From Streptomyces sp. TLI_235 (GTDB lineage Bacteria; Actinomycetota; Actinomycetes; Streptomycetales; Streptomycetaceae): a stretch of DNA of 64,000 bases. Of the stretch, positions 18,527 through 27,644 are shown piece by piece. The notes below the pieces were generated by a model. The model ran no database searches and had not been told where the DNA came from. It worked only from the letters and a program-made list of their open reading frames with translations. The translations under genes were made by a program, and so were the position numbers. The stretch covers positions 4,216,001 through 4,280,000 of the forward strand of contig NSGV01000001.1 in assembly GCA_002300355.1 (NCBI GenBank). Direction: 5' to 3'. The stretch's first letter is position 1, and each line of letters begins with the position of its first letter.

Positions 18527-18993
18527 ACCGTCACGGCCACCCCGCGATCGGACAGTCGGGCGCGGACCAGCGGCTCCACCCGCTCCCACCGGCCGCCGGC
18601 CAGCCCGCAGCCGATCCGCGGCATGTGCACAGACGCCCCGAGCCGCGCGGCGTGGCCGGCGAGCGCGGCCAGGCCCGCGTCGATCGCCTCGTACCGCACC
18701 GGCACGCCGGTGGAGCGGCCCGTCCTGATGCCGCGCTGGCCGACGATGTTCGCCACCCAGACGTACTTCTCCACCTGGACCAGCTGCACCGCGCCGAGCC
18801 CGAAGTCGTTCCGCGCCCGCCCGCGGTGCCAGGCCCGGTACGCGGCCTCCGGCTCCGGCCAGCGCCGCGACAATGCCAGCACGAAGCCCTTCCCCCAGCC
18901 GCCCAGGTCGTTGCAGACATGGGCGATCACCTTGACCCCGGCGCCCTGCGGCGCACTGGCGTCCCCGCGCAGGTACGTGATCTCAGCCCCCAT
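18514..18993 (-). CDS. macrodomain (ADP-ribose-binding) protein
   Basis: A 159-residue macrodomain protein: ITYLRGDASAPQ at the first strand, KVIAHVCNDLGGWGKGFVLALS for the ADP-ribose loop, NIVGQRG, and the closing VHMPRIGCGLAGGRWE. This matches the single-domain ADP-ribose-1''-phosphate or ADP-ribosyl-ester hydrolase group (Poa1p/TARG1-like). The ATG at 18993 starts the domain exactly; the upstream GTG at 19017 has no ribosome site. Its 3' end overlaps the GNAT gene tail to tail by 13 bp. Confidence 0.82.
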   Translation of the reverse strand: MGAEITYLRGDASAPQGAGVKVIAHVCNDLGGWGKGFVLALSRRWPEPEAAYRAWHRGRARNDFGLGAVQLVQVEKYVWVANIVGQRGIRTGRSTGVPVRYEAIDAGLAALAGHAARLGASVHMPRIGCGLAGGRWERVEPLVRARLSDRGVAVTVYDR

Positions 18994-19068
18994 GGCCGCG
19001 ACGCTAGCGCCCGGCACCGACAGCGGGCAGCCGATTTCGCGGGGGACGGCCCGGCCGCTCGGGCGGGG

Positions 19069-20328
19069 TCAGTCCATGGCCGGGACGGGCCGGCGGGCAG
19101 GGGAGTCCCCGGCCGGGGCCGCGTCGCCCGGCTCGCGGAGCCGACGGGCCCCGGAGGCGGCGACGAGCAGGGCGGTGGCCGCCGCGGCGGCCGGGACGAG
19201 ATAGCCGGTGCCGGCGGGAGCGTGCTGGGCGACCACGCCGCCGAGGGCCGAGCCGGCCGAGACGCCGACCAGGATCGCCGAGACCGACGCGGCCATCGCC
19301 TCGTTCAGCCGACCGGCCGGGAGCAGCCGCTGAACCAGCGTCATCCCGCTGACCATGGTCGGCGCGGTGCCCGAACCCGCCAGGAACAGCGCCGCCGCCA
19401 GCACCGCCGGCCCCGCGCCGGACAGCCCGGCCGCCGCCGGCAGGAGCATCAGGGCGGCCATCGCGGCGACCCCGCCGCGCAGCCGGGCGACCGGGCCGCG
19501 GCGCGGCCGCAGCAACCCGAACACCAGCCCCGAGACGCAGGACCCGGCCGCCACCAGCCCCAGCAGCAACCCGGCGAGCGAGCCGTGCCCGGTCGCGTCG
19601 GTGTACGCGATCGTGGTGACGTCCATCGAGCCGAACACCACTCCGGTGGCGAGGAACATCGGCAGCAGCACCCACAGCCCGCCGCGCCCGCCCGCCGCGT
19701 GGTCGGCAGTCGCGGCCTCCGGCAGGACGGGCGCGGCCGGCGGCTCGGTGCCGCGCTGCGCGGCGAGCAGCAGCACGCCGGTCGCGCCGAACACCGCCGA
19801 GGCCACCAGCCCGGCCTCCGGGACGAGTGCACGGCAGAGCAGCACCGCCAGCACCGGGCCGAACATGAAGCACAGCTCGTCCAGGGCCTGTTCGAAGGAG
19901 TTGGCGAGGTGCCGGCCGGCCTCGTCGGTCCGCAGCAGGTGCGCCCAGCGGGCCCGGACCATCCCGCCCACATTGGGCACGGTCGAGGAGCACGCCCAGC
20001 ACAGGAACAGCGTCCAGTCGGGCGCCCCGAACCGGACGCAGAGCAGCAGCCCGGCCATCGGCACCCCGGCGGCCAGCACCGCGGGCACGGCGACCCGGGC
20101 CTGCCCGTGCCGGTCGACCAGGCGGCCGAGCAGCGGCAGCCCGACGGCGAGGGTGGCCAGCCCGGCGGCGGAGACGGCGCCGGCCAGCGCGTACGAGCCG
20201 CGCCGCTCGGCGATCAGGACGACGGCGGACACCCCGGCCATCGACATGGCGAGGCGCGCCAGCAGCCCGGTGAGGGTGAAGGCGAGCGCCCCGGGCAGGG
20301 CGAGGATGCGACGGTACGAGGCGAACAC
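19069..20328 (-). CDS. MFS transporter
   Basis: A 419-residue, 12-helix major facilitator. GRLVDRHGQARVAVP is the loop 2-3 motif, PNVGGMVRARWAHLL lies at helix 4, and there is a central cytoplasmic loop of about 35 residues. The GTG at 20328 is preceded by GGGAG at 5 bases; the longer frame to 20412 runs into the promoter of the divergent LysR gene. LysR control is likely. The substrate is not evident; a drug or metabolite exporter is the usual role of this subgroup. Confidence 0.82.
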   Translation of the reverse strand: MFASYRRILALPGALAFTLTGLLARLAMSMAGVSAVVLIAERRGSYALAGAVSAAGLATLAVGLPLLGRLVDRHGQARVAVPAVLAAGVPMAGLLLCVRFGAPDWTLFLCWACSSTVPNVGGMVRARWAHLLRTDEAGRHLANSFEQALDELCFMFGPVLAVLLCRALVPEAGLVASAVFGATGVLLLAAQRGTEPPAAPVLPEAATADHAAGGRGGLWVLLPMFLATGVVFGSMDVTTIAYTDATGHGSLAGLLLGLVAAGSCVSGLVFGLLRPRRGPVARLRGGVAAMAALMLLPAAAGLSGAGPAVLAAALFLAGSGTAPTMVSGMTLVQRLLPAGRLNEAMAASVSAILVGVSAGSALGGVVAQHAPAGTGYLVPAAAAATALLVAASGARRLREPGDAAPAGDSPARRPVPAMD

Positions 20329-20453
20329 GGGACTCCCGGCAGAGGATCGGTGACCCCGCCAGCCTCGCGGCGGGGACGGCGCCCGGTCCAACACCTGTTC
20401 GGCCCGATCCACGCATTCCTGTTGTCAATCCGGGGCCGGGTGCCTACGCTGCG

Positions 20454-21425
20454 GTGATCATGCCCCAGGACCTGCACCCCCGACTGCTGCGCGGCTTCGT
20501 CACGACCGCCGAGACCCTGCACTTCGGTCGGGCGGCGGCCCTGCTGCACATCGCCCAGCAGGCGCTCAGCCGGGACGTCCGCGCGCTGGAGCGGCAGTTG
20601 GGCGAGGTGCTGTTCCAGCGCACCACCCGCAGCGTGCTGCTCACCCCGGCCGGGGAGGCCCTCCTGCCGCAGGCCCGCCGGCTGCTGGCCCTGCACGACG
20701 AGATCGTCTCCGCCGTCCGGGCCCGGCCGCTGCTGGTCGACCTCGGCAACGACATCGACGGCGCCGACCTGACCCCCGACCGGCTGCTCGCCGCGGCCCG
20801 CACCGCCGTGCCGGAGGCCGAACTGCTCGCCCGCTTCCACGGCGGACTGGCCGCCGCGGCGGCCGAGTTGCTCGCCCACCGGCTCGACGTGGCGTTCGGC
20901 CGGTGGGCCGGACTCCCGCCCCGGGTGCGCACCCAACTCGTCCACGTGCCGGTGCGACTGGAGCCGATGGCGGTCTTCCTGCCGGCCGACCACCCGCTGG
21001 CCGGCCGTCCGGAGGTGCCGCTGGCGGCCCTGGCGGGTCACCCCGTGGACGTCCTCACGGGCAATCCGGCGACCACCGAGTGGACCGACCTCGGGCTGCA
21101 ACTGCTCGCCGCGCACGGCCTGGTGGCGGCGCCCGGGCACGCCCCGCCGATCGGCGTCCCGGAGCTCGCCCGCTATCTCGCCCGGCACCGCGAACCGGTG
21201 CTCACCGCCGTCGGCGGGCCCGAGGTGCCGGGCTGTGTCACCCGGCCGCTGGTCGACCCGGTGCCGCTCAGCCTGGTGGGCCTGGTCCACCGGCCCGGCC
21301 TGCGCCATCCGGGGCTGGCCGCACTGCTCACGGCCGCCGCGGAACTGGGCCGCGACGAGGGCTGGTTGCGCCGCCCGCCGGGCAGTTGGCTGCCGGCGGA
21401 GGACGCCGCGGCGCTGTCCGGGTGA
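20454..21425 (+). CDS. LysR family transcriptional regulator
   Basis: A 323-residue protein. The N-terminal winged helix (LLRGFVTTAETLHFGRAAAL, ALSRDVRALERQLGEVLFQRTTRSVLLTPAG) is followed by a periplasmic-binding-like effector domain. It could start at GTG 20454 or ATG 20460. It diverges from the MFS gene across 125 bp and is the likely activator or repressor of that transporter. Confidence 0.85.
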   Translation: MIMPQDLHPRLLRGFVTTAETLHFGRAAALLHIAQQALSRDVRALERQLGEVLFQRTTRSVLLTPAGEALLPQARRLLALHDEIVSAVRARPLLVDLGNDIDGADLTPDRLLAAARTAVPEAELLARFHGGLAAAAAELLAHRLDVAFGRWAGLPPRVRTQLVHVPVRLEPMAVFLPADHPLAGRPEVPLAALAGHPVDVLTGNPATTEWTDLGLQLLAAHGLVAAPGHAPPIGVPELARYLARHREPVLTAVGGPEVPGCVTRPLVDPVPLSLVGLVHRPGLRHPGLAALLTAAAELGRDEGWLRRPPGSWLPAEDAAALSG

Positions 21426-21441
21426 GCGGCCGGCTGCCCGG

Positions 21442-21624
21442 CTACTTGTCGGCGATCAGGGTGCCGGCCGCGCCCCAGCTGTCGGCCGGGACCTCGTGGA
21501 TCCACACCTGGACGCTCTCGGCGGGGATCTCGTAGGCGTCGACGAAGGCGTCGGTGATCCTGCGGACGAGCTCGCGCTTCAGCTCGACGGTGCGGGGGCC
21601 CTGCTGCACGGTGACGATGGGCAC
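21442..21624 (-). CDS. 4-oxalocrotonate tautomerase family protein
   Basis: A 60-residue protein. GTG is followed directly by Pro (PIVTVQQGPRT), so removal of Met exposes the catalytic Pro1 of the tautomerase superfamily. An arginine (near 10-11) and the strand VQVWIHEVPADSWG match the family. It would form a hexamer and interconvert enol and keto forms of small acids. GAGGAG lies 5 bases before the GTG. It sits 138 bp downstream of a LysR gene in the same direction, its probable regulator. Confidence 0.85.
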   Translation of the reverse strand: MPIVTVQQGPRTVELKRELVRRITDAFVDAYEIPAESVQVWIHEVPADSWGAAGTLIADK

Positions 21625-21762
21625 GGTGACTCCTCGGCTCGCGCCGTCCGGTGCGGTGTCTCCGCCCGGTCCGGCGTCCTGGAGAAAGTCCACACCCGCA
21701 GGCTGGTCGCGACCCAGACCCGATCGGCTCTGACAGCGATCACGGATCCTGATCGTCCCAGG

Positions 21763-22656
21763 TCAAGGCGTGTGTGGCGAGGTCCGGTCGGCCCGGCAGG
21801 CGTCGATCAGCAGCCGCGGCGGTCGGGTGCCGCGCCGGACGGCCAGCGCGGTCGGCAGGGCGAGGCGGGGCGTGCGCAGCGGGCGGAATGCGACCCGGCC
21901 CGGCAGCATCATCCGGGCGTTCTCCGCGTAGACCACCGTCCAGGTGGCCGGGCCGGAGCCGACGGCGGCCAGGGTGTCCTGCAGCGTGCCGGAGGCCGGA
22001 CCGGGGACCGGTTCGAAGCCGGCCTCGCGGCAGGCGGCCGTCACCAGGTCGACCAGGGCCGGGTGGTTGCGCCGCTCGGTGAGCCGCAGCGGGAGGGCCG
22101 CCAGGTCGGCGAGGTCGAGGGCGTCCTGCCGGGCCAGCGGGTGCCGGGCGGGCAGGGCGACGGTCAACTCATCCTCCCAGAGCGGGAGGTAGCGCAGGTC
22201 GCCGTCCGGCTCGGGCGGGATGCCGCGGACGAACGCGGCGTCCAGTCGGCCGTCGGCGAGCCGGGCCAGCCGTTCGGCCGCGGGCAGGGCGCGGAGTTCC
22301 ACCGCGACGCCGGGGGCGTGCCGCTCGTAGGCGTCGAGGATGCGGTCCAGGCGGGCGCCGAGGCCGGTGACGGTGCCGAGGCGGAGGCGGTCGGGGGCGG
22401 TGAGGGAGGCCGCGAGGGCGCGGGCGGCCTGTTCGGCGTCCAGCACCGCACGGGCCGCGGGCAGGAAGCGCTCACCGCTCGGGGTGAGCCGTACGTGGCG
22501 GGGCGAGCGGTCGAACAGCTCGACCTTCAACTCCCGTTCCAGCCGTCGCACCTGCTGGCTGACGGCGGGCTGCCCGAGCAGCAGCCGCTCGGCCGCCCGG
22601 CCGAAGTGCAGTTCCTCGGCGACGGCGACGAAGCAGTGCAACTGCCGCAGTTCCAT
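21763..22656 (-). CDS. LysR family transcriptional regulator
   Basis: A 297-residue protein that starts MELRQLHCFVAVAEELHFGRAA and has the winged-helix sequence LLLGQPAVSQQVRRLERELKVELFDRSPRHVRLTPSG, then a two-lobed effector domain. This N-terminus is typical of the BenM/CatM-like branch that senses aromatic-degradation metabolites, which would suit the downstream tautomerase. The target is inferred from position only. Confidence 0.87.
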   Translation of the reverse strand: MELRQLHCFVAVAEELHFGRAAERLLLGQPAVSQQVRRLERELKVELFDRSPRHVRLTPSGERFLPAARAVLDAEQAARALAASLTAPDRLRLGTVTGLGARLDRILDAYERHAPGVAVELRALPAAERLARLADGRLDAAFVRGIPPEPDGDLRYLPLWEDELTVALPARHPLARQDALDLADLAALPLRLTERRNHPALVDLVTAACREAGFEPVPGPASGTLQDTLAAVGSGPATWTVVYAENARMMLPGRVAFRPLRTPRLALPTALAVRRGTRPPRLLIDACRADRTSPHTP

Positions 22657-22726
22657 GGCCACCCCCCGATCGACCTGCGACTCTAGCCGACGGCCGCACC
22701 GGCCGGGCCCGGCCTTGACACGGCGG

Positions 22727-22755
22727 CGCCCCCGCCGGCGAGGTCGGCGGGGGCG
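22727..22755. terminator. hairpin terminator downstream of the YceI gene
   Basis: A perfect 11-bp stem (CGCCCCCGCCG with its complement) around a 7-base loop lies about 30 bp past the YceI stop and between two minus-strand genes. Confidence 0.65.
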
Positions 22756-22784
22756 TGGCCGGGATGCTGCGAACCGTGCTGCCG

Positions 22785-23393
22785 TCAGGCGGACTTGACG
22801 GCGGAGATGTCGAAGGTGAGCTTGACCTTCTCGCCGATCAGCACACCGCCGGTCTCCAGCGCGGCGTTGTAGGTGAGGCCCCACTCGGTGCGGTCGACGG
22901 TGGTGCGGCCCTCGAAGCCGACCCGGTCGGCGCCGTACGGGTCGGTGGCGTGGCCGGTGTAGTCGAGGTCGAGGACGACCGGCTTGGTGACGTCCTTGAT
23001 GGTGAGCTCACCGGTCATCCGGTAGCTGTCCTCGCCGATCCGCTCGGCGGAGGTCGAGCGGAAGCGGATCTCCGGGTACGTCTCGGCGGCGAAGAAGTCG
23101 CCGGTGCGCAGGTGCTCGTCGCGCTGGGCCTGGTTGGTGTCCACGCTCGCGACCTTGATCACCAGCTCGGCGGAGGAGTTGCCCGGCTCGGCGCCGTCCA
23201 GCTTGAGCTTGCCGTCGTACTCGGTGAACTCGCCGCGGACGTTGGTGACCATCGCGTGGCGTACGGCGAAGCCGATCCGGCTGTGCGCCGGGTCGACGGC
23301 CCACTCGCCGCTCAGGTGGCCCAGGGTGGGGCCGGCGGCGGCGGGGGTGGCGACGGCGGTGGCGGTGTCGTTGCGGCGGCTGAAGATGCCCAT
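22785..23393 (-). CDS. YceI family protein
   Basis: A 202-residue protein. After a short charged N-terminus comes the lipocalin-like YceI domain: WAVDPAHSRIGFAVRHAMVTNVRG, DVTKPVVLDLDY, VGFEGRTTVDRTEWGLTYN and VKLTFDISAVK. YceI proteins bind polyisoprenoids or other hydrophobic ligands, and many actinomycete copies are cytoplasmic and stress-related. No signal peptide is present. AAGGAGC precedes the ATG. An inverted repeat upstream suggests repression, probably by a MarR-type protein encoded elsewhere. Confidence 0.88.
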   Translation of the reverse strand: MGIFSRRNDTATAVATPAAAGPTLGHLSGEWAVDPAHSRIGFAVRHAMVTNVRGEFTEYDGKLKLDGAEPGNSSAELVIKVASVDTNQAQRDEHLRTGDFFAAETYPEIRFRSTSAERIGEDSYRMTGELTIKDVTKPVVLDLDYTGHATDPYGADRVGFEGRTTVDRTEWGLTYNAALETGGVLIGEKVKLTFDISAVKSA

Positions 23394-23410
23394 GGCTTGC
23401 TCCTTGATCG

Positions 23411-23433
23411 TGAAGCCAATTGTTTAGGCTTCA
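23411..23433. promoter_or_regulatory. operator-like inverted repeat upstream of the YceI gene
   Basis: TGAAGCC-N9-GGCTTCA is a perfect 7-9-7 inverted repeat in an unusually A/T-rich stretch, 18 bp before the start codon, so it would overlap the promoter or the leader. Direct GTTCAA repeats lie further upstream at 23464-23476. The size fits a MarR-family site. Confidence 0.5.
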
Positions 23434-23536
23434 ACTTGTTGGCTCCACCATAACCCCATCTGGTTCAAAGTTCAACCATCGATTCCGGGGGCGGTCCCGG
23501 GAAGCCCGGAAACCGCCCCCGACCTGCCCCGGAACC

Positions 23537-24061
23537 TCAGCCGCCGGCCAGGTCCACCAGCTCGAAGGCCGTCCGGCCGTCGATCGTCTCCCGGATGATG
23601 TCCGCGTGGCCGGCGTGCCGACCCTGCTCCTGGATCAGGTGCAGCAGCACCCAGCGCGCCGTCCGCCGGCTGTTCGGCGGGAACCACGGCGCCTGCGGCA
23701 GAGGGAAGTCGACCTCCAGGCTCGGCAGCGACCGGACGATCTCCTCCGTCTCCGCCGCCACCCGCTCGAACTCCTTCAGCCAGTGCTCCACCGTCTCGCC
23801 CTCGCCCAGGCGGTACTCCGCCGCCCAGTCCTTCGGGCCGTCCTCGCCCCGCCCCATCAGCTGCTCGACGACCCAGTACCGCTCGGTGCGGGCCGCGTGC
23901 CGCAGCAGCACCACCAGCGACAGGCTGCTCACGGTGGGCGTGGCGGCCGCCTGCTCCTCGGTCAGCCCCAGCACGGCGCGCCGCAGGCCGCCGCGCTGCG
24001 CGGCCAGGAAGGACAGCAGGGCGTCGCGCTCGTCGGTCTCCGCGTTCACCAGGGTCGGCAT
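23537..24061 (-). CDS. DinB/DUF664 family protein
   Basis: A 174-residue four-helix-bundle protein. LVNAETDERDALLSFLAAQRGGLRRAVLGLTEEQA opens the family; SLVVLLRHAARTERYW carries the first His and the later HLIQEQGRHAGHADIIRE carries two more, together forming the metal triad. Actinomycete members are mycothiol- or bacillithiol-dependent-enzyme relatives of mostly unknown substrate. GTG 24070 with GGAGG upstream is an alternative start. mshA in the same window shows that the host makes mycothiol. Confidence 0.82.
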   Translation of the reverse strand: MPTLVNAETDERDALLSFLAAQRGGLRRAVLGLTEEQAAATPTVSSLSLVVLLRHAARTERYWVVEQLMGRGEDGPKDWAAEYRLGEGETVEHWLKEFERVAAETEEIVRSLPSLEVDFPLPQAPWFPPNSRRTARWVLLHLIQEQGRHAGHADIIRETIDGRTAFELVDLAGG

Positions 24062-24203
24062 GCCGGCCACCTCTCGTCGCCTCCGCCGGGCTCTCCGGCT
24101 TCGGTAGGACCGACGCTATCGACCGATCAGGTCAGGTCCGGTCCTCAATGGTGGAGGAGGCGGCCCGGTTAAGGTGAACCGGTCGGCCCACGGAGGTTCA
24201 CCC

Positions 24204-27200
24204 ATGGACGCGCTGCACGCGCTCTGGCAGGACGGCGGCCGCCTCGCCCTCTGGGCCGAGAGCGAGGCCGCCTACCGGGACCGGCCGGCCACCCCCGCCC
24301 GGCCCGGCTCCGGCCCCGCCGCCCACCCCTTCGCCCTCCCCGCCGCCGGCACCGCCCGACTGCTCGCCGGACTCGGCCCCGGCCCCGGCTGGCTGGCCGG
24401 CCAGGCCGCCGAACGCTGGACCACCCTGCACCTGCCCTCGCTCGGCGGCGCCCCCGCGGCCTCCCCCCAACTGCCCGCCGGCACCCGGCCGCAGGGCGCC
24501 GCCCCCACCCCCTGGCGAGTGCCCGTCCTCGTCCTCGAAGGCCCGCACACCGCCCAGCTGCTCGGCGCCCTCTTCGACCCGCACCGCGCCCTCGCGCACT
24601 GCCAGCCCGACGACGGCCCGCCCACCGAACTCGCCCAGGGCTCCTCGCTGCGCTGGCTCACCGCCGTGCACGACCTCGCCTGGCGGATGGTCGGCCGCGG
24701 CCGCGTCCTGCCCGCCCTCCAGGACACCGGCGGCACCCCGTACGCCCGCTGGCGGCCCGCACCCGACGCCGAGGACCGCGCCGAGGCCGCCGCCCTCGCC
24801 GCCGGCTGCCCCCGCGTCTGCCTCGCCGCCGACCCGGCCGCCGCCGCGGGCCGCCGCCGCGCCGACACCCTGCTCGCCGACGTCCTCGACACCCTCACCG
24901 ACCTGGAGGCCCGGGCCGCCCTCGCCGACCTGCCGCCCCCGCCCGGCGACGACCCCTGGCTGACCGCCCTGCACGCCGGCGACGGCCGCCTCGCCACCGC
25001 CCCCGAAGGCCTCGCCGAACGGCTCGCCGCCTGGCACGCCCGGGTGCCCGCCGACCCCGCCGCCCGACTCGTCCTGCGCCTCGCCGAACCCCTCGGACCG
25101 ACCGCCGACGACACCCGCCCGGACGACCCCGACAGCGACCCGGACGCCGGCCCGGACGATGACTGGCGGCTCGACCTGCTGCTCCAGGCCACCGACCGGC
25201 CGTCCCTGCTCGTCCCCGCCGCCGAACTGTGGACCGAGGGCCCAGCCCACGCCGCACTCGCCCGCACCGTCCCGCAGCCCACCGCCGCCCTCGCCGCCGA
25301 ACTCGACCGGGCCGCCCTGCTCCACCCGGCCCTGCGCGCCACCGCCCGCGAGATCCGCCCCACCGGCCTCACCCTCGACCGCGAGGGTGCCCTCGCCTTC
25401 CTCCGCGACGCAGCCCCCGCCCTCCGGGACGCCGGATTCGGCATCCTGCTGCCCACCTGGTGGCAGCGCCGCCCCCGGCTCGGACTCGTCCTCACCGCCC
25501 GCAGCGGCACCCCCGGCGCCGTCGAACAGCCCGCCCGCATCGACCGCGACGACGTCCTCGCCTTCCGCTGGCAGGCCGCCCTCGGCGACACCGTCCTCAC
25601 CGAGGACGAACTCGCCGAACTCGCCGCCGCCCAACAGGGTCTCGTCCGGCTCCGCGGCCGCTGGACGGAGGTCGACGCCGCCCAGATCCGCGCCGCCCAC
25701 GCCTTCCTCGCCCGGCACGCCACCGGCACCCTCGACCGCGCCGACCTGCTCCGGCTCGCCCTCGACGACACCGCGCACATCGCCGGACTGCCCGTCACCG
25801 CCGTCCACGCCGACGGCCCGATCGGCGACCTGCTGGCCGGCCGCGCCGGCACCGACCCCACCGACGCCGCCACGGCCGCCCCACCCGGATTCCGCGGCGA
25901 ACTCCGGCCCTACCAGCGGCGCGGCGCCGCCTGGCTGCACGCCCTCGGCCGGCTCGGCCTCGGCGCCGTCCTCGCCGACGACATGGGCCTCGGCAAGACC
26001 GTGCAGACCCTCGCCCTGCTCGCCCGCGAACACGCCGAGGGCGCCACCGGCCCCACCCTGCTGGTCTGCCCGACCTCCATGCTCGGCACCTGGCAGCGGG
26101 AGGCCGCCCGGTTCACCCCCGGCCTGCGCGTCCGCCTCCACCACGGCCCGGAACGCGGCACCGCCCGCACCGCCGCGACCGGCGCCGACCTGGTCGTCAC
26201 CAGCTACGGCACCGTCCAGCGCGACGCCGCCGACCTCGCCGGCGTCCGCTGGCGGCGGATCGTCGCCGACGAGGCACAGGCCGTCAAGAACACCGCCACC
26301 GACCGCTCCCGCGCCCTGCGCGCCCTGCCCTCCGGCCCGCGGATCGCCCTCACCGGCACCCCCGTCGAGAACCGGCTCGCCGAACTCCACGCCGTCCTCG
26401 ACTTCGCCAACCCAGGGCTCTTCGGCAGCGCCGATTCCTTCCGCGAACGCTTCGCCGTCCCCGTCGAGCAGAACGCCAACCCGGCCGCCGCCGAACGGCT
26501 GCGCCGCCTCGCCGGGCCCTTCCTGCTGCGCCGGGTCAAGAACGACCCCACGATCGCCCTCGACCTGCCCGAGAAGCAGGAGTTCACCGTCGCGTGCGGC
26601 CTCACCGCCGAACAGGCCGGCCTCTACCGGGCCGTGGTCGCGGACCTGCTGCAGCGGGTCGACGGCGTCCGCGGCGTCGAACGCAAGGGCGCGGTGCTGT
26701 CCGCGCTCGGCCGGCTCAAGCAGGTCTGCAACCACCCGGCCCAACTCGTCCACGACCGCGGCCCGCTGGCCGGCCGCTCGGGCAAGATCGACCGACTGGA
26801 GGAGATCCTCGCCGCGGCCCTCGCCGCCGGCGACCGCACCCTCGTCTTCAGCCAGTACACCGAGTTCACCGCCCGGCTCCGCCCCCACCTCGCGGAACGG
26901 CTCGGAACCGAGGTCCTCCACCTGCACGGCGGCGTGCCGCCCACCGAACGCGACCGGCTCGTCCGGCGCTTCCAACAGCCGGACGGACCAGGGGTGTTCC
27001 TGCTCTCGCTGCGGGCCGGCGGCACCGGACTCACCCTCACCGCGGCCAACCAGGTCGTCCACCTCGACCGGTGGTGGAACCCCGCCGTCGAGGACCAGGC
27101 CACCGACCGGGCCCACCGGATCGGCCAGCGCCGCACCGTGCAGGTCCGCCGGCTGGTGTGCACCGGCACCGTCGAGGAACGGATCGCCGACCTCGTCGAA

Positions 27201-27317
27201 GCCAAGCGCACCCTGGCCGGCACCGTCGTCGGCGAGGGCGAGCAGTGGCTCACCGAACTCTCCGCCGACACCCTGCGCGACCTGCTCACCCTCTCCGCCG
27301 ACGCCACCGGAGCCTGA
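24204..27317 (+). CDS. SNF2/RapA-family DEAD/DEAH ATPase
   Basis: A 1037-residue protein. The N-terminal 550 residues are a bacterial SNF2-associated region rich in Ala/Pro, and the C-terminal half is the SWI2/SNF2 motor: LADDMGLGKTVQTLALLA (motif I), VADEAQAVKN (motif II, DEAQ), LTGTPVENRLAELHAVLDF (III), SLRAGGTGLTLTAANQV (V) and DQATDRAHRIGQRRTVQV (VI). It should translocate on double-stranded DNA and displace proteins. CGGAGG lies 7 bases upstream of the ATG. In Streptomyces this gene is normally followed by a SWIM zinc-finger gene; here only a 70-residue frame follows. Confidence 0.9.
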   Translation: MDALHALWQDGGRLALWAESEAAYRDRPATPARPGSGPAAHPFALPAAGTARLLAGLGPGPGWLAGQAAERWTTLHLPSLGGAPAASPQLPAGTRPQGAAPTPWRVPVLVLEGPHTAQLLGALFDPHRALAHCQPDDGPPTELAQGSSLRWLTAVHDLAWRMVGRGRVLPALQDTGGTPYARWRPAPDAEDRAEAAALAAGCPRVCLAADPAAAAGRRRADTLLADVLDTLTDLEARAALADLPPPPGDDPWLTALHAGDGRLATAPEGLAERLAAWHARVPADPAARLVLRLAEPLGPTADDTRPDDPDSDPDAGPDDDWRLDLLLQATDRPSLLVPAAELWTEGPAHAALARTVPQPTAALAAELDRAALLHPALRATAREIRPTGLTLDREGALAFLRDAAPALRDAGFGILLPTWWQRRPRLGLVLTARSGTPGAVEQPARIDRDDVLAFRWQAALGDTVLTEDELAELAAAQQGLVRLRGRWTEVDAAQIRAAHAFLARHATGTLDRADLLRLALDDTAHIAGLPVTAVHADGPIGDLLAGRAGTDPTDAATAAPPGFRGELRPYQRRGAAWLHALGRLGLGAVLADDMGLGKTVQTLALLAREHAEGATGPTLLVCPTSMLGTWQREAARFTPGLRVRLHHGPERGTARTAATGADLVVTSYGTVQRDAADLAGVRWRRIVADEAQAVKNTATDRSRALRALPSGPRIALTGTPVENRLAELHAVLDFANPGLFGSADSFRERFAVPVEQNANPAAAERLRRLAGPFLLRRVKNDPTIALDLPEKQEFTVACGLTAEQAGLYRAVVADLLQRVDGVRGVERKGAVLSALGRLKQVCNHPAQLVHDRGPLAGRSGKIDRLEEILAAALAAGDRTLVFSQYTEFTARLRPHLAERLGTEVLHLHGGVPPTERDRLVRRFQQPDGPGVFLLSLRAGGTGLTLTAANQVVHLDRWWNPAVEDQATDRAHRIGQRRTVQVRRLVCTGTVEERIADLVEAKRTLAGTVVGEGEQWLTELSADTLRDLLTLSADATGA

Positions 27318-27322
27318 CCGCC

Positions 27323-27535
27323 GTGACCGCCGAACAGCCCCCCGCGGGGCGGCCCACCACCGCCGGAGTCGACCGTGCCTTCTGGGAAGGCGACTTCACG
27401 CTCCGCGCCGACGAGGACGACCGGCCGCCCGCCCCCGCACTCGACCCGCTCGGGCCGTCCGGCACCACCGTGCGCGGCCGCGACCTCGCCGACCTCCTCG
27501 CCCCCGCCTACCGGCGGTTCACCGGAGCCGACTGA
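27323..27535 (+). CDS. short protein, probable remnant of a SWIM zinc-finger partner
   Basis: A 70-residue frame starting with GTG 6 bases after the SNF2 stop, so it is very likely translated with it. VDRAFWEGDFTLRADEDDRPPAPALDPLGPS and DLADLLAPAYRRF look to me like the C-terminal part of the SWIM proteins that accompany this SNF2 type. The CxC-x-CxH zinc motif and the bulk of that protein are absent. Either the partner gene has been internally deleted, or this is a reduced stand-alone form. Recognition is from memory of the family. Confidence 0.5.
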   Translation: MTAEQPPAGRPTTAGVDRAFWEGDFTLRADEDDRPPAPALDPLGPSGTTVRGRDLADLLAPAYRRFTGAD

Positions 27536-27644
27536 CCGGCCCGGACCGGACCGAACCGTCCCGTCCCGCCACCGGATGTCACGTTTTCCCGGGCTGCGCC
27601 GTCCACCCTCCGACAACGGCGCGACGACCCAGGAGGAACCGGCC

